Source: Dicyema japonicum
Lineage: Eukaryota; Dicyemida; Rhombozoa; Dicyemidae
Assembly: GCA_011109175.1 (NCBI GenBank)
Contig: RDEW01000020.1
Location: 859,746-923,745, forward strand
Reading direction: 5' to 3'
DNA length: 64,000 nt
Shown here: in pieces, positions 41,886 through 53,522 of the stretch
Numbering within the stretch: position 1 is the stretch's first letter
Layout of the letters: every line of letters begins with the position of its first letter
Position numbers and translations under genes: made by a program
Notes under the pieces: model-generated
What the model saw: the letters and a program-made list of their open reading frames with translations, nothing else
What the model was told of the DNA's origin: nothing
Database searches by the model: none

Positions 41886-43510
41886 ATTAAAGTCAAATTT
41901 TGACTAATTTATGTTAATTGAATATAATTGTATTGTGAAGTGTTCATTACCCACGGATTATTTCAGTGCACATCTACTGGCCTTCAAAAAACCTAAAGGT
42001 GGGGTCCGCTCCATTGCGGTCGGCAACTATTTCAGAAGACTGACAGCGAAAATCGCATGCAGTATTGTCTGTCCGAGATTATCTGAAGAATTTCCTTTCT
42101 CCAACTGGGGTGGTGTAAGTAACGGATGCGAGACGGCAGTGCATGTTGATAGGTGTTTCTTTAGACAGAAAGACGAACAAAACCCACACATTGGGGTCAA
42201 ACTGGACATCTGCAACGTCTTCAATTCACTGTGGAGGGATCAAATTTTCGAAACTACAAGCAAAAGAGCCCCTGAACTTATTCCACTTGTCTACCTCGTT
42301 TACGGAACTAACTCTACACTGGTTTTTGGAGATAAGATTATTTATTCGGAGACTGGAGTCAACAAGGGACCCACTTGGTCCACTTCTCTTCGCTCTGGCC
42401 ATCGATGAAATTGTCCGCTCAATCAACACAAAACTAAACCTCTGGTATCTTGATGACGCCAACGATTGGAGGGCCGTGGAGAAAAGTTTTTGACGTCCTG
42501 TCACAAGCCGTGTCGCACTACGAAACCTCGGACTTGAGATAAATATAAAGAAATCGGAGCTAATAAACATCACATACTCGGAGAGTGATTTCATCAGCGT
42601 GGTCGAGTCTTTCAACTCGGTATTACCTGGAATTACTGTCGTACCCTGGGAGCGGACATACTTTCTTGGGTGTCCACTTGACGAAAAGGAACTGCGGAGC
42701 CATCTACTAACAAAGGAGGATGAACTTTCTAGAGTTACGAAGAAACTCTCTTTACTCCGATGCTCATACAGTGTTCTTCTTCCTTTTAAAAAATAGCATC
42801 GGCTTACTTAAACTCCTATACGCTTTCCGTTGTTTTCTCTTGCTTCAAACATTGTGACATCCTCTTGTCACTGGATAGGACATTGAGAAATCACCTGAAT
42901 TGCTTCTAAACATCCACTTTGACGTGCCGAGTTGGAATCATGTAAGCTTCCTACACGCCTCGGAGGTGCGAGTTTCAGGTCGGCAATGGAAATCTGTCAT
43001 CGCTCTCAAGTGGGAGTCTTTTGGTCCATGATTTCCTACGTTTTCCAATCGGACTTTCTTGGGAAAAAGTCTTCGACGAAACTCGTCGCGAATGGTGTGA
43101 AACTGGTTTGGAAACGCCGAACGATCCTTCGAGGCAACGAGACTGGGATAAGATCTACTCCAAGAATATTTTCGACGTGCTAAAGTTTGAGGCCAACCAG
43201 CATCGTCTTGCATGCTTTATGTCCACCGCCAACCATGGGAGCGGAGCATGGCTGGATGCACTCACGTGTTCCTCCCTGGGGACCCTTTTGGACGATGAAT
43301 GTTTTCGGATTAAAATCGCACAGCGCCTGGGAGTTGATGTTTGCTTCGAACACCAATGTTGTTGTGGAGGGATCGTCAATGCCAAAGGGCTGCATCCGCT
43401 TTCGTGCAAAAGGAGTGAGGGCAGAGCATTCCGCCACGCTGCTATGAACAACATTGTCAATTTCAGCATCGAATTCTCCATATTCCTTGAATTTCTTAAT
43501 TTTCAATAAT
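41886..43510 (+). mobile_element. RLE-type retrotransposon copy ix (RT to zinc motif)
   Basis: 41911-42408 encodes HLLAFKKPKGGVRSIAVGNY, then GVKLDICNVFNSLWRDQIF. Near 42445 comes the catalytic LWYLDDAND. 42600-43020 is the post-RT part. 43021-43509 encodes GSGAWLDALTCSSLGTLLDD and the zinc segment CCCGGIVNAKGLHPLSC, RRSEGRAFRH-like. It stops before the endonuclease. Frameshifts at several points. Confidence 0.8.
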
Positions 43511-43639
43511 TTTTCTTTTTTTCATATAACTAGAACCATTCCACCTTAGATTTAATTAGTTAGTTACGAGCACTTCGTTGTTAAATTGTTACTCATAAGT
43601 ATATGAATACTTAGGGTTCTGCTTGTTCCGTCTTGTGCC

Positions 43640-43805
43640 GTTCTCGAGACTATATTTACCCTTTGAAAAATCCGTCCATGGGGCTGTGTGGAATAGTCCA
43701 GCTAAGTTTTGTGACGACACCCTGATCGCTGCTTCTGCTATGAAACATGCCATAATAACGTTTAGAAAACACAGGCAACTCATCTATGCACTATCAGACC
43801 TTTTT
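43640..43805 (+). mobile_element. Possible RT fragment
   Basis: Encodes FCDDTLIAASAMKHAIITF and RQLIYALSDLF, resembling a YADD-type RT motif with its following helix. SINE1 copy g interrupts it. A possible continuation (LERRTTHTRV) occurs at about 44110-44270 after the SINE. Confidence 0.35.
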
Positions 43806-43812
43806 TGTCCGC

Positions 43813-44112
43813 TAAGTATGGTGTTAGTGGTTAGGTGTCGGGCTTAAGTGGCTTAGGCTACGGGTTCGAATCTCACTGCTGTTCACCTGGTGGAAGGTTC
43901 CACGCATCTATAATGCAGAAAGGGTTTGACGAGTGACGCCGTCATCAGTGAATACTCACTGCGGAACTGGATTGTCTAGAAAGGACACTCACACAAGAAA
44001 AAGAAAAAAAGAAGTGAAGATCATTCATTGGTTCTACGATTAGTTAAAATTAACTGTCCTGTGTGTCCTGCCTATGCGGAGCTATAAAATACTATGGCTC
44101 TCGTGAAAAGGC
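43813..44112 (+). mobile_element. SINE1 copy g, near full length
   Basis: The head tatggtgttagtggttaggt (A-box region) and the perfect B box gggttcgaatc near 43863 are followed by gttcacctggtggaaggtt, gacgagtgacgccgtcatca and gttctacgattagttaaa. The end is tatgcggagctataa and actatggctctcgtgaaaag. This copy and 16940-17215 define the consensus of about 290 bp. Confidence 0.85.
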
Positions 44113-44374
44113 TTTATAAAAAAATATATAAGTATGGTGTTGATGATCGTGGTCTAGCAAGTGTGATGGCGTTGATCGAATTACAAAATAATAATTTAAT
44201 TGAAAATATCAACTTAAAAGCTTTCAAAGGTTTTCTTGAGAGAAGGACAACCCACACACGTGTATAGTGACAACTCACCTCGATCGTAGTTGTCGTTCAA
44301 GTAGATGCAAGACCGCAATATTTTTGGGGTCGTTCAACAAATACAGTGGATTTTTCTTTAACGAAAATTCGAAT

Positions 44375-45400
44375 TTATTTATTTTTACACATAAAATCAG
44401 TTATTAAAAGTTTTTTTCCTTTTTTTACATCTAGCATGACATTTCTTAATTTACCCATAATTGGTATATGTGAAGGTGAATTTTGAAGAATAAACCTTTC
44501 CATAGTCTCAATTGCGCACATTGCATCAGCGAAACCAATTTTCTCTATATCGTTATCATTTTTATTCTCTTGATCTTTATCTTCACAAGACTCAATTGTA
44601 CCCAAAATTTCGTCATCATTGTTGCTGCAAATTTTATAGGTACAATTTTCATTTTCATTATCATCTGAAACCGGAGAGTCCTCCTTAATAGTAGAGTCAT
44701 CATTTATCTGCTTTGCCCAATTGTTAAATGCCTTTTCAAAGCAATTCCTCACTGTCGTTCTTGAAATATCATCCCACGCTTCAATAATCAATGGTATTGC
44801 ATCAACTAGTTTAAAGCTTCTGATTTTTTCATGAAAGTTAATTGTATCTTCTCTTTCAGTTAACGTAATATTCCTCATCAGGAGATTTTTATACTTCGCT
44901 TTAAATGATCTGATAATTCCCTGTTCAAGAGGTTGTATTTTTGAAGTGGTATTCGCGGGTATGAAGAAAAAATCAATTTTACTGAATTTTTTATCACTAC
45001 AATGAACAGGAGCGCAGTCCAACATAAGAAGAATGTTTCGATTTTCATTTTTCATTTTTTCATTAAGATTGTTCATCCAAATTTCAAACAAAATACAATT
45101 CATCCATGCTTTTTTGCTGTTGCCATATGTTAACGGAAGTTTTTCAACATTCAAATTCTTCATCCGACGAGGATTTTTTGATTTTCCAATGATAAATGGG
45201 TCTATTTTATCCCCCCAATAATTAGTACACAACATAAGTGTAATTCTGTCCTTATAAAACTTTCTTGATGCTCTTACTTCAGATTCAACGTTTTACGTGG
45301 CCTGCATTTAAAAAACAATGCGGTTCCGTCGCAATTAAACACATCTTTGAGATCATAGGATGACATTTTCGATAAAAAATCAGCATGGCTTTCATATAAA
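44375..45400 (-). mobile_element. Tigger/pogo transposase, DDE region largely intact
   Basis: 45235-44375 is a 286-codon open frame. It has IIGKSKNPRRMKNLNVEKLP, NRNILLMLDCAPVHC (second catalytic Asp), FFFIPANTTSKIQPLEQGII and KAFNNWAKQ. It ends with an acidic tail and the stop LITDFMCKNK. Upstream, in another frame, VFNCDGTALFFKC near 45330 carries the first Asp block with Glu of DET changed to Gly. A frameshift separates the two. The DNA-binding part is missing. Confidence 0.8.
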
Positions 45401-45539
45401 AATATAGGATTGACTAATTGTACTAGATTTTATTCTAAATTTATTCTTAAAAGAATTAATTCATGTACTTGAAGTTTTAAAATTCGGAAATTTTTTTCGT
45501 TAAATTATAAAACGTACTGTATATGTCTCTATTGTAAGT

Positions 45540-46450
45540 CAAGGAGCATGTAGGTTATCATTTAGTCACTCGGTGCGGATCCATGTTCTGCCACGACTAC
45601 AGAACACCAGGGTCTAGATCAAGCTATACAGTGTTATCTAAACCTCGGTGCTAGTCATTCATAATAAACCGGACATTTGGTACACGATAAAGAGTCTGGC
45701 CAAGTCCTTATCATAGAAGTTGGCATTACGTCTCAAGACTGTTTGTAGAATTTGGAGGTGGAGAAAAAAGGAAGTATGACTTGCTTGCAAACAAGATGGG
45801 GGAGATGTTGGTTGCCATCAAGGGTTATCTAAAACAGTTGGGGGTAAATATGAAGCTCCAGACCTATATACAATCGACTGTATTTAAGCGGATCCTAGAG
45901 AGCCTGATACTGAAGGATATGAGACAGAGCTCGGAGATGCCATATAGGCAGATGGCTCAATTGTCAAGTTGCTCTCGGAACTGTTTCAGCAACCAGAATC
46001 GAACATGCCTGAGGAGGCTGGCGAGCAGGCAGATAAGGAAGGTTGTTGATTTTAAACATTAGCTTTTCCGTTGGTTAAATAAACTGAGTTTTGTATTATA
46101 TTTTATTAATAAGAATTTCAGTTGCATTAAACATGGAAATCATTGAATCGAGGTGGAAACTCTTTGGGTACGTACTTCGTACAGACATAGATGATCCTGC
46201 AAGTATAATAATGGTACAAAGATTCAACAATGAGAACAGATCCCCCTTTAGAAGGCCGAGGGTCACTCTCCCTGTGGCCCTCAACAAAGATCTTATTAGG
46301 ATTGGAAAGAAATTGGAATGTACAGACCACCTAGAAAACCTACGGTCGCATGTCATGGACAGAGCCCGCAGGAGACGTCTAGTAAAGAGGATCTTAAATT
46401 ATGTGGTACAAATGGCACCTTAGATAATATATCTGTGAACATGCGTTTAA
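45540..46450 (+). mobile_element. LINE-B 3' region
   Basis: 45670-45900 encodes the linker (KYDLLANKMGEML, LGVNMKLQTYIQSTVFKRIL). 46091-46423 encodes ESRWKLFGYVLRTDIDDPAS, RRPRVTLPVALNKDLIRIG and DHLENLRSHVMDR, the LINE-B C-terminus. A taataataataat tail is at 46449. It ends about 80 bp before the FERM gene start. Confidence 0.7.
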
Positions 46451-46528
46451 TAATAATAATTTAATTGATATATTTAAATTGGTTAACCTTAATTAAATAC
46501 ATTTTTATTTAATTAATTAAAAAAGGTG

Positions 46529-47784
46529 ATGAAACATTCTAAAGATATTCCTGATACTAAAAATGTAGCTATAACTAAAATATTTTAGTTGACGTCGAGT
46601 TTCAATTATTATACTGTAAAAGCACCAAGTAATATAAAAAACATTTCTGGTAAACGTAAAGTTAATGTGGTCCACTTGAATGGGGAACAATTCGATGTGG
46701 AGATCACTGTAAGGTTCATTTTACTATTTGCAGCCGATGAGTACTATTTTGGATTTGCTAGATGTATTCGTCGAAGAATACAAAATCAAAGATATAGATT
46801 ATTTTTCATTTTACTATTCATCAAAGCTCAAAGATAAGGTAACCGATTGACTCAGTTCAGGTCTGGATTGACTCTAAAATTCCCATATGCGAACAAATAT
46901 CTAAAAGTATGCTTTTTACTTACACAGGAATGGCCAAAAACACCAGTTTGCATTTTGGTGTCAAATTTTATGTCCAAAATATCGCTCAAATTCCCGATGA
47001 AGTTACTAGGTAATTCGGTAATATCGAATTTAAGAAATTTGTTCTACATGCAAATCAAGAAAGATTTTCGACATAATGGGTATCAGTTACTCTGATTCCA
47101 GGCTGAAAGCCTCCGTGAAGATGCTCTGTCAGCTCACGGCATATGTAATGCAACGTGAATTCGGGGACTGCTCGGAGACGGTGACTACTACTTACGAAAT
47201 CGCTATATTTAAAAATAAACTAATCGATGATCTGATTATGGCCGACATTCGAAAATTTCATAAGAAGCTCAAGTTCGTGTTCATGTAAATTATTAGAGGA
47301 GTTGGGGGTAACGATGCAATGATTATGTTTCTGAAAATGTCCCTAAAGCTGCCATTATATGGAATCATGCTTACAAAAGCACACGTTTGTGGTGGACTTA
47401 ATGTAGCTTTTGAAAAATAGTGGACTTCTTGGAGTGTCTAGGAGGGGGATCATTTTTTATATGAATAGTACCAGGTTCATAGAAATATTGTGGCCAGAAA
47501 TCATTAAATTGGAGTCACGTGGAAACTGCTTTCTTTATTATCAAGGAAGGAGTTGGAAGAGAATAAATATTACATTTTTGATCTAAAAAGCTCCACAGAA
47601 GCGAAATATCTGTTAAAATATAGCACAGAATGCCACTGTTTTTTCAGGTTTTTGTTTTCCCATACGAAAGACTCGGTTTCTATCCAAGCAGCACTATAAC
47701 CTCCAAACTAAAAACGCTTGTTCCTAATGACTCTCAAGGTGCTAACAAAGTTAGAAATTAGTCTACATTTGTAGGAATCCATAG
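46529..47784 (+). CDS. FERM-domain protein (band 4.1/FRMD-like)
   Basis: FERM proteins link membrane receptors to the cortical cytoskeleton. Start ATG at 46529 (MKHSKDIPDTKN), then a 24-nt intron (46565-46588). Lobe F1 reads KRKVNVVHLNGEQFDVEIT, a 25-nt intron (46709-46733), ILDLLDVFVEEYKIKDIDYF and VWIDSKIPICEQISK. The F1/F2 border is LHFGVKFYVQNIAQIPDEVT and NLFYMQIKKDF, the usual K-F-Y-V ... R-x-x-L-F-x-x-Q-I-K pattern. F2 follows with MLCQLTAYVMQREFGD and GGNDAMIMFLKMSLKLPLYG. F3 includes ILWPEIIKLESRGNCFLYYQ and ends near YSTECHCFF. At least eight introns of 21-25 nt fit. The stop at 47782 is provisional. The protein seems to end soon after FERM, with no long tail. The gene symbol is left open. 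Confidence 0.82.
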
Positions 47785-48430
47785 ACAATGAAGCTTCTAA
47801 TACTAGAAACTCTGTGAGTCTATTCTGAAAGTTACAAATTTTTTCAATTCTGTTTTTCTAGCGAATTATCTACTATCGTTGATCCTGTAGCCAATTAGTT
47901 TTACTTTTCTTTTATTTGTGATTAAGCAGTATTTAAAGTTGTTACTCAATGAATGTTGAGTAAGTAAATAAGTTATTATAAAGAAAAAGCACTGTAAATT
48001 AAGTGATGGGGGTAGAATATGAAACGGTAGGGCATGCCAACGACTTCTACCCGACAGTCTCCCAAAAAAATCCGTAAACACAGGGTCATCTCTGAAGATA
48101 TGTGCCAGATACTTTAGTGCGATTTTTGAAACCTCGAATAAGATTTTCGATAGTTCCGCCAACCTTGCACATGTTTTTTTTTCAACCATAAGGGAATTTG
48201 CATACGAGGACTTATTCCGTAAGCAAGCTTTAGAGCAAAATTTCGCGTTTTCTTAAATTTCTTGAGGATAGTCTATTTTTTTCGAATCGTACCATCCTTC
48301 TAAACCGTAATCCCATACTAATGTTAAGTAAGTAAACGGTTTGGTTAATAAACCTCTCTTCCTGACAGCACCCTACGCCAATAGATGATTCAGAAGCAAC
48401 CCTCGATTTAAATTTCAGAAGAATTATTAT
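47785..48430. other. Intergenic, nothing firm
   Basis: A 107-codon minus frame (48189-47866) and an overlapping plus frame exist, but neither matches a family I recognise. Probably decayed repeat. Confidence 0.3.
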
Positions 48431-48725
48431 TATTATTAGCACTTATCGCTATGTCATAGGACTTGACAAAGCATGTGCAACACGAGTTAGCAAATCACTG
48501 GTTAATTTCGTCCACTTTTTCCTATTCAAAGCCGCAGTGCGTAACCAGTCAAGATCCTCTCCACTTCCAAGATGCCGTCCCATTACTTTGAGGTCCTCGT
48601 CGAGAACGACTGGCAGTGGTCATCCTTGGGCGACCACGGGAACGGGGGCTTCCAACATGAAGTAATCTTCCATGGCTACGTTCACGGTGGCATCTAGGTC
48701 CAGTTGCAGAATGTGGCCGAAAAGC
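48430..48725 (-). mobile_element. LINE-B 3' end, near-copy of 10055-10340
   Basis: It begins with the tail ttattattattagcactta and holds the same C-terminal coding as 10080-10304, about 90% identical by eye, with indels that break the frame. It joins directly to a transposase fragment at about 48725. Confidence 0.75.
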
Positions 48726-49450
48726 CTCCTCGCACAACTGTATGTACAATTGTTTCTTCATATCTGAAGGATGGGAAAACCAAATGTTGCAAGCGTGGCG
48801 AGGATCATAGAACAATCTTGACTGCTGATCATAAAAATTTAATACGGCAGTGGGTTGATGAAGATGAAACAATGACCTTGGGGGCGTTGAAAATAAAACT
48901 GTGTGATGAGATGGAGATATCCGTAAGGGCAAGTACCATCAACCGCTGTTTAAATGAATTTCACTACACAGTGAAAACTCTCAACATTGTTCCTTAGCGA
49001 AGATACTGTGAAAGAATCATTGAGACACGATTGGAATATGGGACAAATTTCCAAGAAATTTTATTTGACGTTGGGGATAGCCGAATAGTTTTTATAGGTG
49101 AATTAAGAATTGTGGATCCCTACTTCGTTATGGACAACTAAAGGAATTATGGATCCCTATTTCGTCATGGACAATGCTAGGATTCACCATTACAATGGAC
49201 TTACCGAAGTAATCCAATCCCACAACCTCAAGATACTATATCTTCCTCCATACTCACCATTCCTTAATCCAATTTAGAATTTGTTCTCAAAATGGAAGAA
49301 TTCTGTGAAGAGAGGGGCTGCTATTGATGATTTACAGCTAAGACATATCTTTCAAATTGATTCCCCTGAAGACTGTGGAAGATACTTCAGAAGATGAAAG
49401 ATACATTACGAGAGCAGTTAATGGTGAAATTATCGACGAATCAATATTTT
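48725..49450 (+). mobile_element. IS630/Tc1-mariner-type transposase remnant
   Basis: 48704-48997 encodes the helix-turn-helix part (LTADHKNLIRQWVDEDETM, MEISVRASTINRCLNEF). Near 49150-49290 comes PYFVMDNARIHHYNG and LKILYLPPYSPFLNPI, then a stop and NLFSKWKNSVK. This gives the second D and the final acidic-residue region of the DDE/D catalytic core; an in-frame stop stands where the Glu would be. The first catalytic region is frameshifted. Inactive. Confidence 0.75.
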
Positions 49451-49469
49451 TTGTGTTTGACTATTATGT

Positions 49470-49565
49470 TGAAAAATTAATTTTCTGGCGTTATTGATTG
49501 ACTATTGTCGTTAGTGATTGACTAAGTTCCGATATTGGTTGACGAATTGTCGTTAGTGATATGAA
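49470..49565. repeat. Degenerate short direct repeats
   Basis: gttattgattgactattg, cgttagtgattgact and cgttagtgata follow each other. They may be the end region of the transposon just upstream. 49565-49815 shows nothing else. Confidence 0.45.
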
Positions 49566-49814
49566 AACCCTATAATAAAACTAAGTGGATAGGCAGCTTA
49601 GGAACAGATAATTGCTTTTTGTAAAAAGAACCAAATCATTTCCTATTAAGCCCTGTGTTCGGGTAATCGTAGAATAAAAGAGATCTTGACGATTAGTCCA
49701 AACCTTTCGAAGGAGGAGCCATATTATCGAACTTCTTCATAAACTTCATTACTTTATTCCTAAATTTCAACGATTTTTTAATTATTATTACAGTTCATCA
49801 GGTTTTTTATTCGT

Positions 49815-50222
49815 TTATTTTTTTCAAAAACACAAAAATCAATCAAAAATGATCCCGGTGACATTTTTGACGTTACGTTGCCTCTCACGATTGCAACAGA
49901 AATCAACTGGAGAAGCCATCTAGTCTCTGTGCGTCGTGGCTCTTTCAGTGAGATAGGCGTCCCAGTTTCTTTAGGTAACGATGCGATTTCCCGCTTATTC
50001 CTTTTGTTGTCTCAACAACAATGAGGTAGAACGTGAACCGATCGTGCAACGTTTCCTATTTTTTTCCTTTGCTTTCATTTTTTATGCGCGGCATATAGTG
50101 TGTCTACCAGGCTCCCGACAATGTTGGATGGGCAAAGGGGGTCGACGCACATCCATACTAAAATCTTCTCCCCCATCGAATGAAAAAATTGTGATTCTGT
50201 CTGGCCTTTTTCCGTCACATCA
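49815..50222 (-). mobile_element. RLE element 3' fragment (copy x)
   Basis: Aligns over its length with 929-1310 (same strand), including acacaaaaatcaatcaaaa and gttgcctctcacg, the C-terminal tail and the endonuclease border. It is more decayed than copy i. Confidence 0.65.
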
Positions 50223-50224
50223 GA

Positions 50225-51310
50225 TTTTTAAATTCTTTCATTTAGTTTTTTTGCCTCTGAGAGATGACTATTAATGTTTTCAATACCTAAACCTCTACTT
50301 AGGCAAGATACACATTTTATTTCAAAAGTCAATGTAAATGTGTCAAAAATGTTGTTAACTTTGTCTTTCTCTGTAGTTGTATTAGTTTTGTAGTGAGAAT
50401 TTTCGTAAAACCATAAAATATTCCCAAAGCGAAAAGACTGAGTTTTAAGAACTGCCACGATATGACTTTATTTAAGTGCATATCAGCTCAAATAATTTAC
50501 ACTTTCATGTATGTCTCTATTCAATGTAAAGTGGAATTTTATTTTAGGAAAATCCAGTTAAACCAATATTACTGCTCGTTTATAGACCTTTCACTTCTTA
50601 GAAGAGGAGTCGTTGACCTGAAACCCATCCGTTTCCTCCTCACCTGGGATGCCTGGCACGCAATCGAACTGATTTGCTAATTCTACTAGGTGATTGGTTG
50701 CTGTAACCAAATCTCCATCGATAGTGCACACACCGTATTCTTGAAGGCAGCGGATAGAAGGCATGTTCTATTTGTGCATATATTGCGATGGTTCCCACGT
50801 GAGATTTATAAGCATTCAAAACAACACTGTCCCATGCTAAAACAATAGGGATGACTTTTACAGGAGCACCATAGTATCAGAAATTATATCTCTGTTAGCA
50901 TTTAGTGAAATGTCCTCACAGCAAACACATGGCAGCTCTAAAAGCTTGTCAGAAGCAGATACAATTTCTTCATCGGAGACCTTCATCCCGTGATTGTCTT
51001 CAATTAGAATGCTTTCGAGAGTCTTTTTCAGTACAACTGATTGGATGTAAGTCCTCGTTTCTCCTCCAATAGATAGCTTATTTATATAGTTCTTGAAGAT
51101 TTCAAGACGTCCCAGAAGCTTGCTGGTATCAAGGCTTCTGATGGAATTTGTGGAAATCCAGTCGTGGGTCGATTCGGTATATCAACTCGTATCTTAACAT
51201 TGTATGTTGATAATATTGACAGAGTCAAATCTAACCTCAACTTTTTTGCTTTATTGATTCTCCGGAGATGAAATCTCCATATTTCACCACTTCATCGTGT
51301 CTACGAACAT
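50225..51310 (-). mobile_element. Probable LINE-B linker/RT remnant
   Basis: The minus strand has TRTYIQSVVLKKTLESILIE (near 51060), matching QTYIQSTVFKRILESLILKD of the LINE-B copy at 45540. It then has EEIVSASDKLLELPCVCCED and VIPIVLAWDSVVLNAYKSH (near 50850). The region before 50460 on this strand is not recognised. Confidence 0.45.
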
Positions 51311-51737
51311 AAGATTCTACCGCGCCTAGTGGCCAATGATCAACGTTCTTATTATTTTTCAAAAAATCCTGTACTCGAGAAAAACAAATTTTTGTCTTTC
51401 AGGAGACAGTATAACGCTCCCCCTTTGACCGTTATTTCTTTGGAGTGCAATGATTTGAAATTAATTTTACAATTAGATATTGCTTCTGGATTGTCTTGAA
51501 AGAGTCAATACAGTTTTTTGCCTCAGTTCGATATTTAGGAGATAGAAATCATGTGAGTGACTGGAAGATGAACCTCAAAGTCGACAATTTATTTCTTTTG
51601 ATTACTCGCCGGAACCTCGACTTCCGGATACAAAAGGTTTATTTCTTACCCAAGTATTTAAGGAACCGAAAGAGCTCATTTAAAGGTAACCAAGATCAGT
51701 CCTATCCAAAAAGTCTTCCTTTTTAAATATAACCTCT
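51310..51737. other. Unassigned, with a short kinase-like match
   Basis: 51558-51579 (tgactggaagatgaacctcaaa, 22 nt) is identical to the kinase exon at 54029-54050. Surrounding sequence does not continue the kinase. Otherwise nothing recognised. Confidence 0.35.
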
Positions 51738-52335
51738 ATGCGGCTGGGACTAAAAGTATGTGTACCTCACCCGTGCCGATGTGGCGTCCTGATAGACTGC
51801 TCTGGCCTGCACCCTCTCGCCTGCAGGAGGAGCGCTGGCAGATCCCCAAGGCACAAGGCTCTGAACGAAATTGTCAGGCGAGCTATGGATGCTGCTGGAT
51901 ACTCGGCCATTCTTGAACCGGTCGGGTTATGCAGAAGTGACGGGAAACGACCGGACGGGATGACCATATTTCCATTTGAGGCCGGGAAACCACTGGTTTG
52001 GGATGTGACATGTACAGACACGTTCGCCCAGAAAAATCTTCACGAGAGTGCTACAAGGGCCTGTTCAGCCAAACTCGAAGAAGGCCAAACTCGTTAAATA
52101 CGTCGACCTTCCCGATGATGTCAAATTTGTTCCCCTTGCTATGGAGACTTCCGGATCCTACTCCCTCTCTACACTCGAGTTTTTCGGACGTTTTGGAAAC
52201 CGGATCACCTCATGCACTGGAGATCTCCGTGAACGCCGCTGGCTATTTGAGCGAATTTCGCTCGCAATTTTGAGAAGGAACAGCCACGCAGTGAGGGCGG
52301 CAACTACCTGACTTCTATTGTTTAAATTTAAAAAC
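51737..52335 (+). mobile_element. RLE element copy xi (zinc motif and endonuclease)
   Basis: Encodes CRCGVLIDCSGLHPLACR, RRSAGRSPRHKALNEIVRRA, GKRPDGMTIFPFEAGKPLVW and VTCTDTFAQKNL. After a frameshift near 52070 the tail reads PLAMETSGSYSLSTLEFFGR and ISLAILRRNSHAVRAATT. All zinc and endonuclease motifs are preserved apart from the one frameshift. Confidence 0.8.
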
Positions 52336-52479
52336 TATATAATTAAAAAAAATAAAAAACCTCTATGTGCAGGTTTGAGGTACAACGTCAGAGTTGCATG
52401 AATTGTCGCATTTGTTGATCAATATAATCGAATTCAAAAGGTTCAATATTAAACCGATAATTGTAGAGAGAATTTGCGT

Positions 52480-53050
52480 AATCATCTGTGGAACAAATTT
52501 GCTAAATTTAGTTTTTTCTTTGAAAGTTATTCTAACATCCTTTATGATAGAGTCAATGCCCTGAGAAGCATTGATTATCTTCTAACATTCCCTAATAACG
52601 GTATCCATCGTCCCCAGTCAAGATTTTACAACAGGGAAATAAATTCTAATTGTCACTGATTTCTCAATTCCTTAGTAACATCCGTCATGTATTTCGAGAT
52701 CATCAACAAAAAATAATGAGATCCTCTTGATTAGTTAAAAGCTTTGGAAACTTAGAACTAAGGGTTCTGATTTGTGGATTCACCACTAACACGAATAACT
52801 GCGCAGAAAACGAATCACCCCGCGAGATGCAACGCCACAGGAAAAATAGTTCTGTGGACCATCACTCCAGAATGATATACATTCTTGATCTTCAAACCAA
52901 TATTGCGTAACTTTTTGGTTGTTTACAAATTTCTGAATAATCTCCTTCGATTCAGTTCATGGCATAAATTATCCTTACTCTTTCCTGGAAATATACGCTG
53001 TTGAGGAGAGCCTCTGTCGAAGGAACACTGTGAAATTATCCATAGGGTTA
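52480..53050 (-). mobile_element. RT fragment of another non-LTR family
   Basis: The minus strand gives GVASRGDSFSAQLFVL near 52830 and, in another frame, DDLEIHDGCY near 52700. This resembles the R-G-x-x-Q-G-D-S-L-S-P-x-L-F and M-D-D-L-K motifs of a reverse-transcriptase family distinct from LINE-B, LINE-C and LINE-D. Heavily decayed. Confidence 0.4.
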
Positions 53051-53522
53051 TGATATCAAAGTAAAGGACATTCAGAGGCATAAGCAAGTTATGAGGTTAA
53101 TATTCTCGCTATCTTGTCCCCACAAAGTTTATCTTTCGGTTGTGAGGATATGGGTCTCACGTGCTTGGAGAAATATACAACAACTACCACTATAACGACT
53201 TAGATTGGTTTGCTGAACCACATCAATTTTACTAGATTGTTAAAAGATCAGGTGGTAGTTCACCCATATTATGGATAAAGCGATTTAGGAGTTAACCTGT
53301 GGTCAGCAAACAAATGTCTAAAATTGAATAAAATTGAAAATTGATCTTCTAACACTAAAATTAAATAAAATTGATCGAAAATTCGTACGCATCAATGATT
53401 TTGTTAATAAATATAAAAATATTAATTTTATTTAAAATAAATTTATAATTATGAAATAATTAAATTGTTATAATATTTATCTATGGATACCCAAAATTAA
53501 TAATTATAAATTAATATTTTCA
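53050..53522. other. AT-rich upstream region of the kinase gene
   Basis: Becomes strongly AT-rich towards the gene start. No promoter element can be defined. Confidence 0.4.

Noticed and set aside
47866-48189. 107-codon minus frame downstream of the FERM gene
   Set aside because: No recognisable domain, and an overlapping plus frame is equally long.
48549-48932. 127-codon minus frame
   Set aside because: It crosses the junction between a LINE-B end and a transposase; a chance frame.
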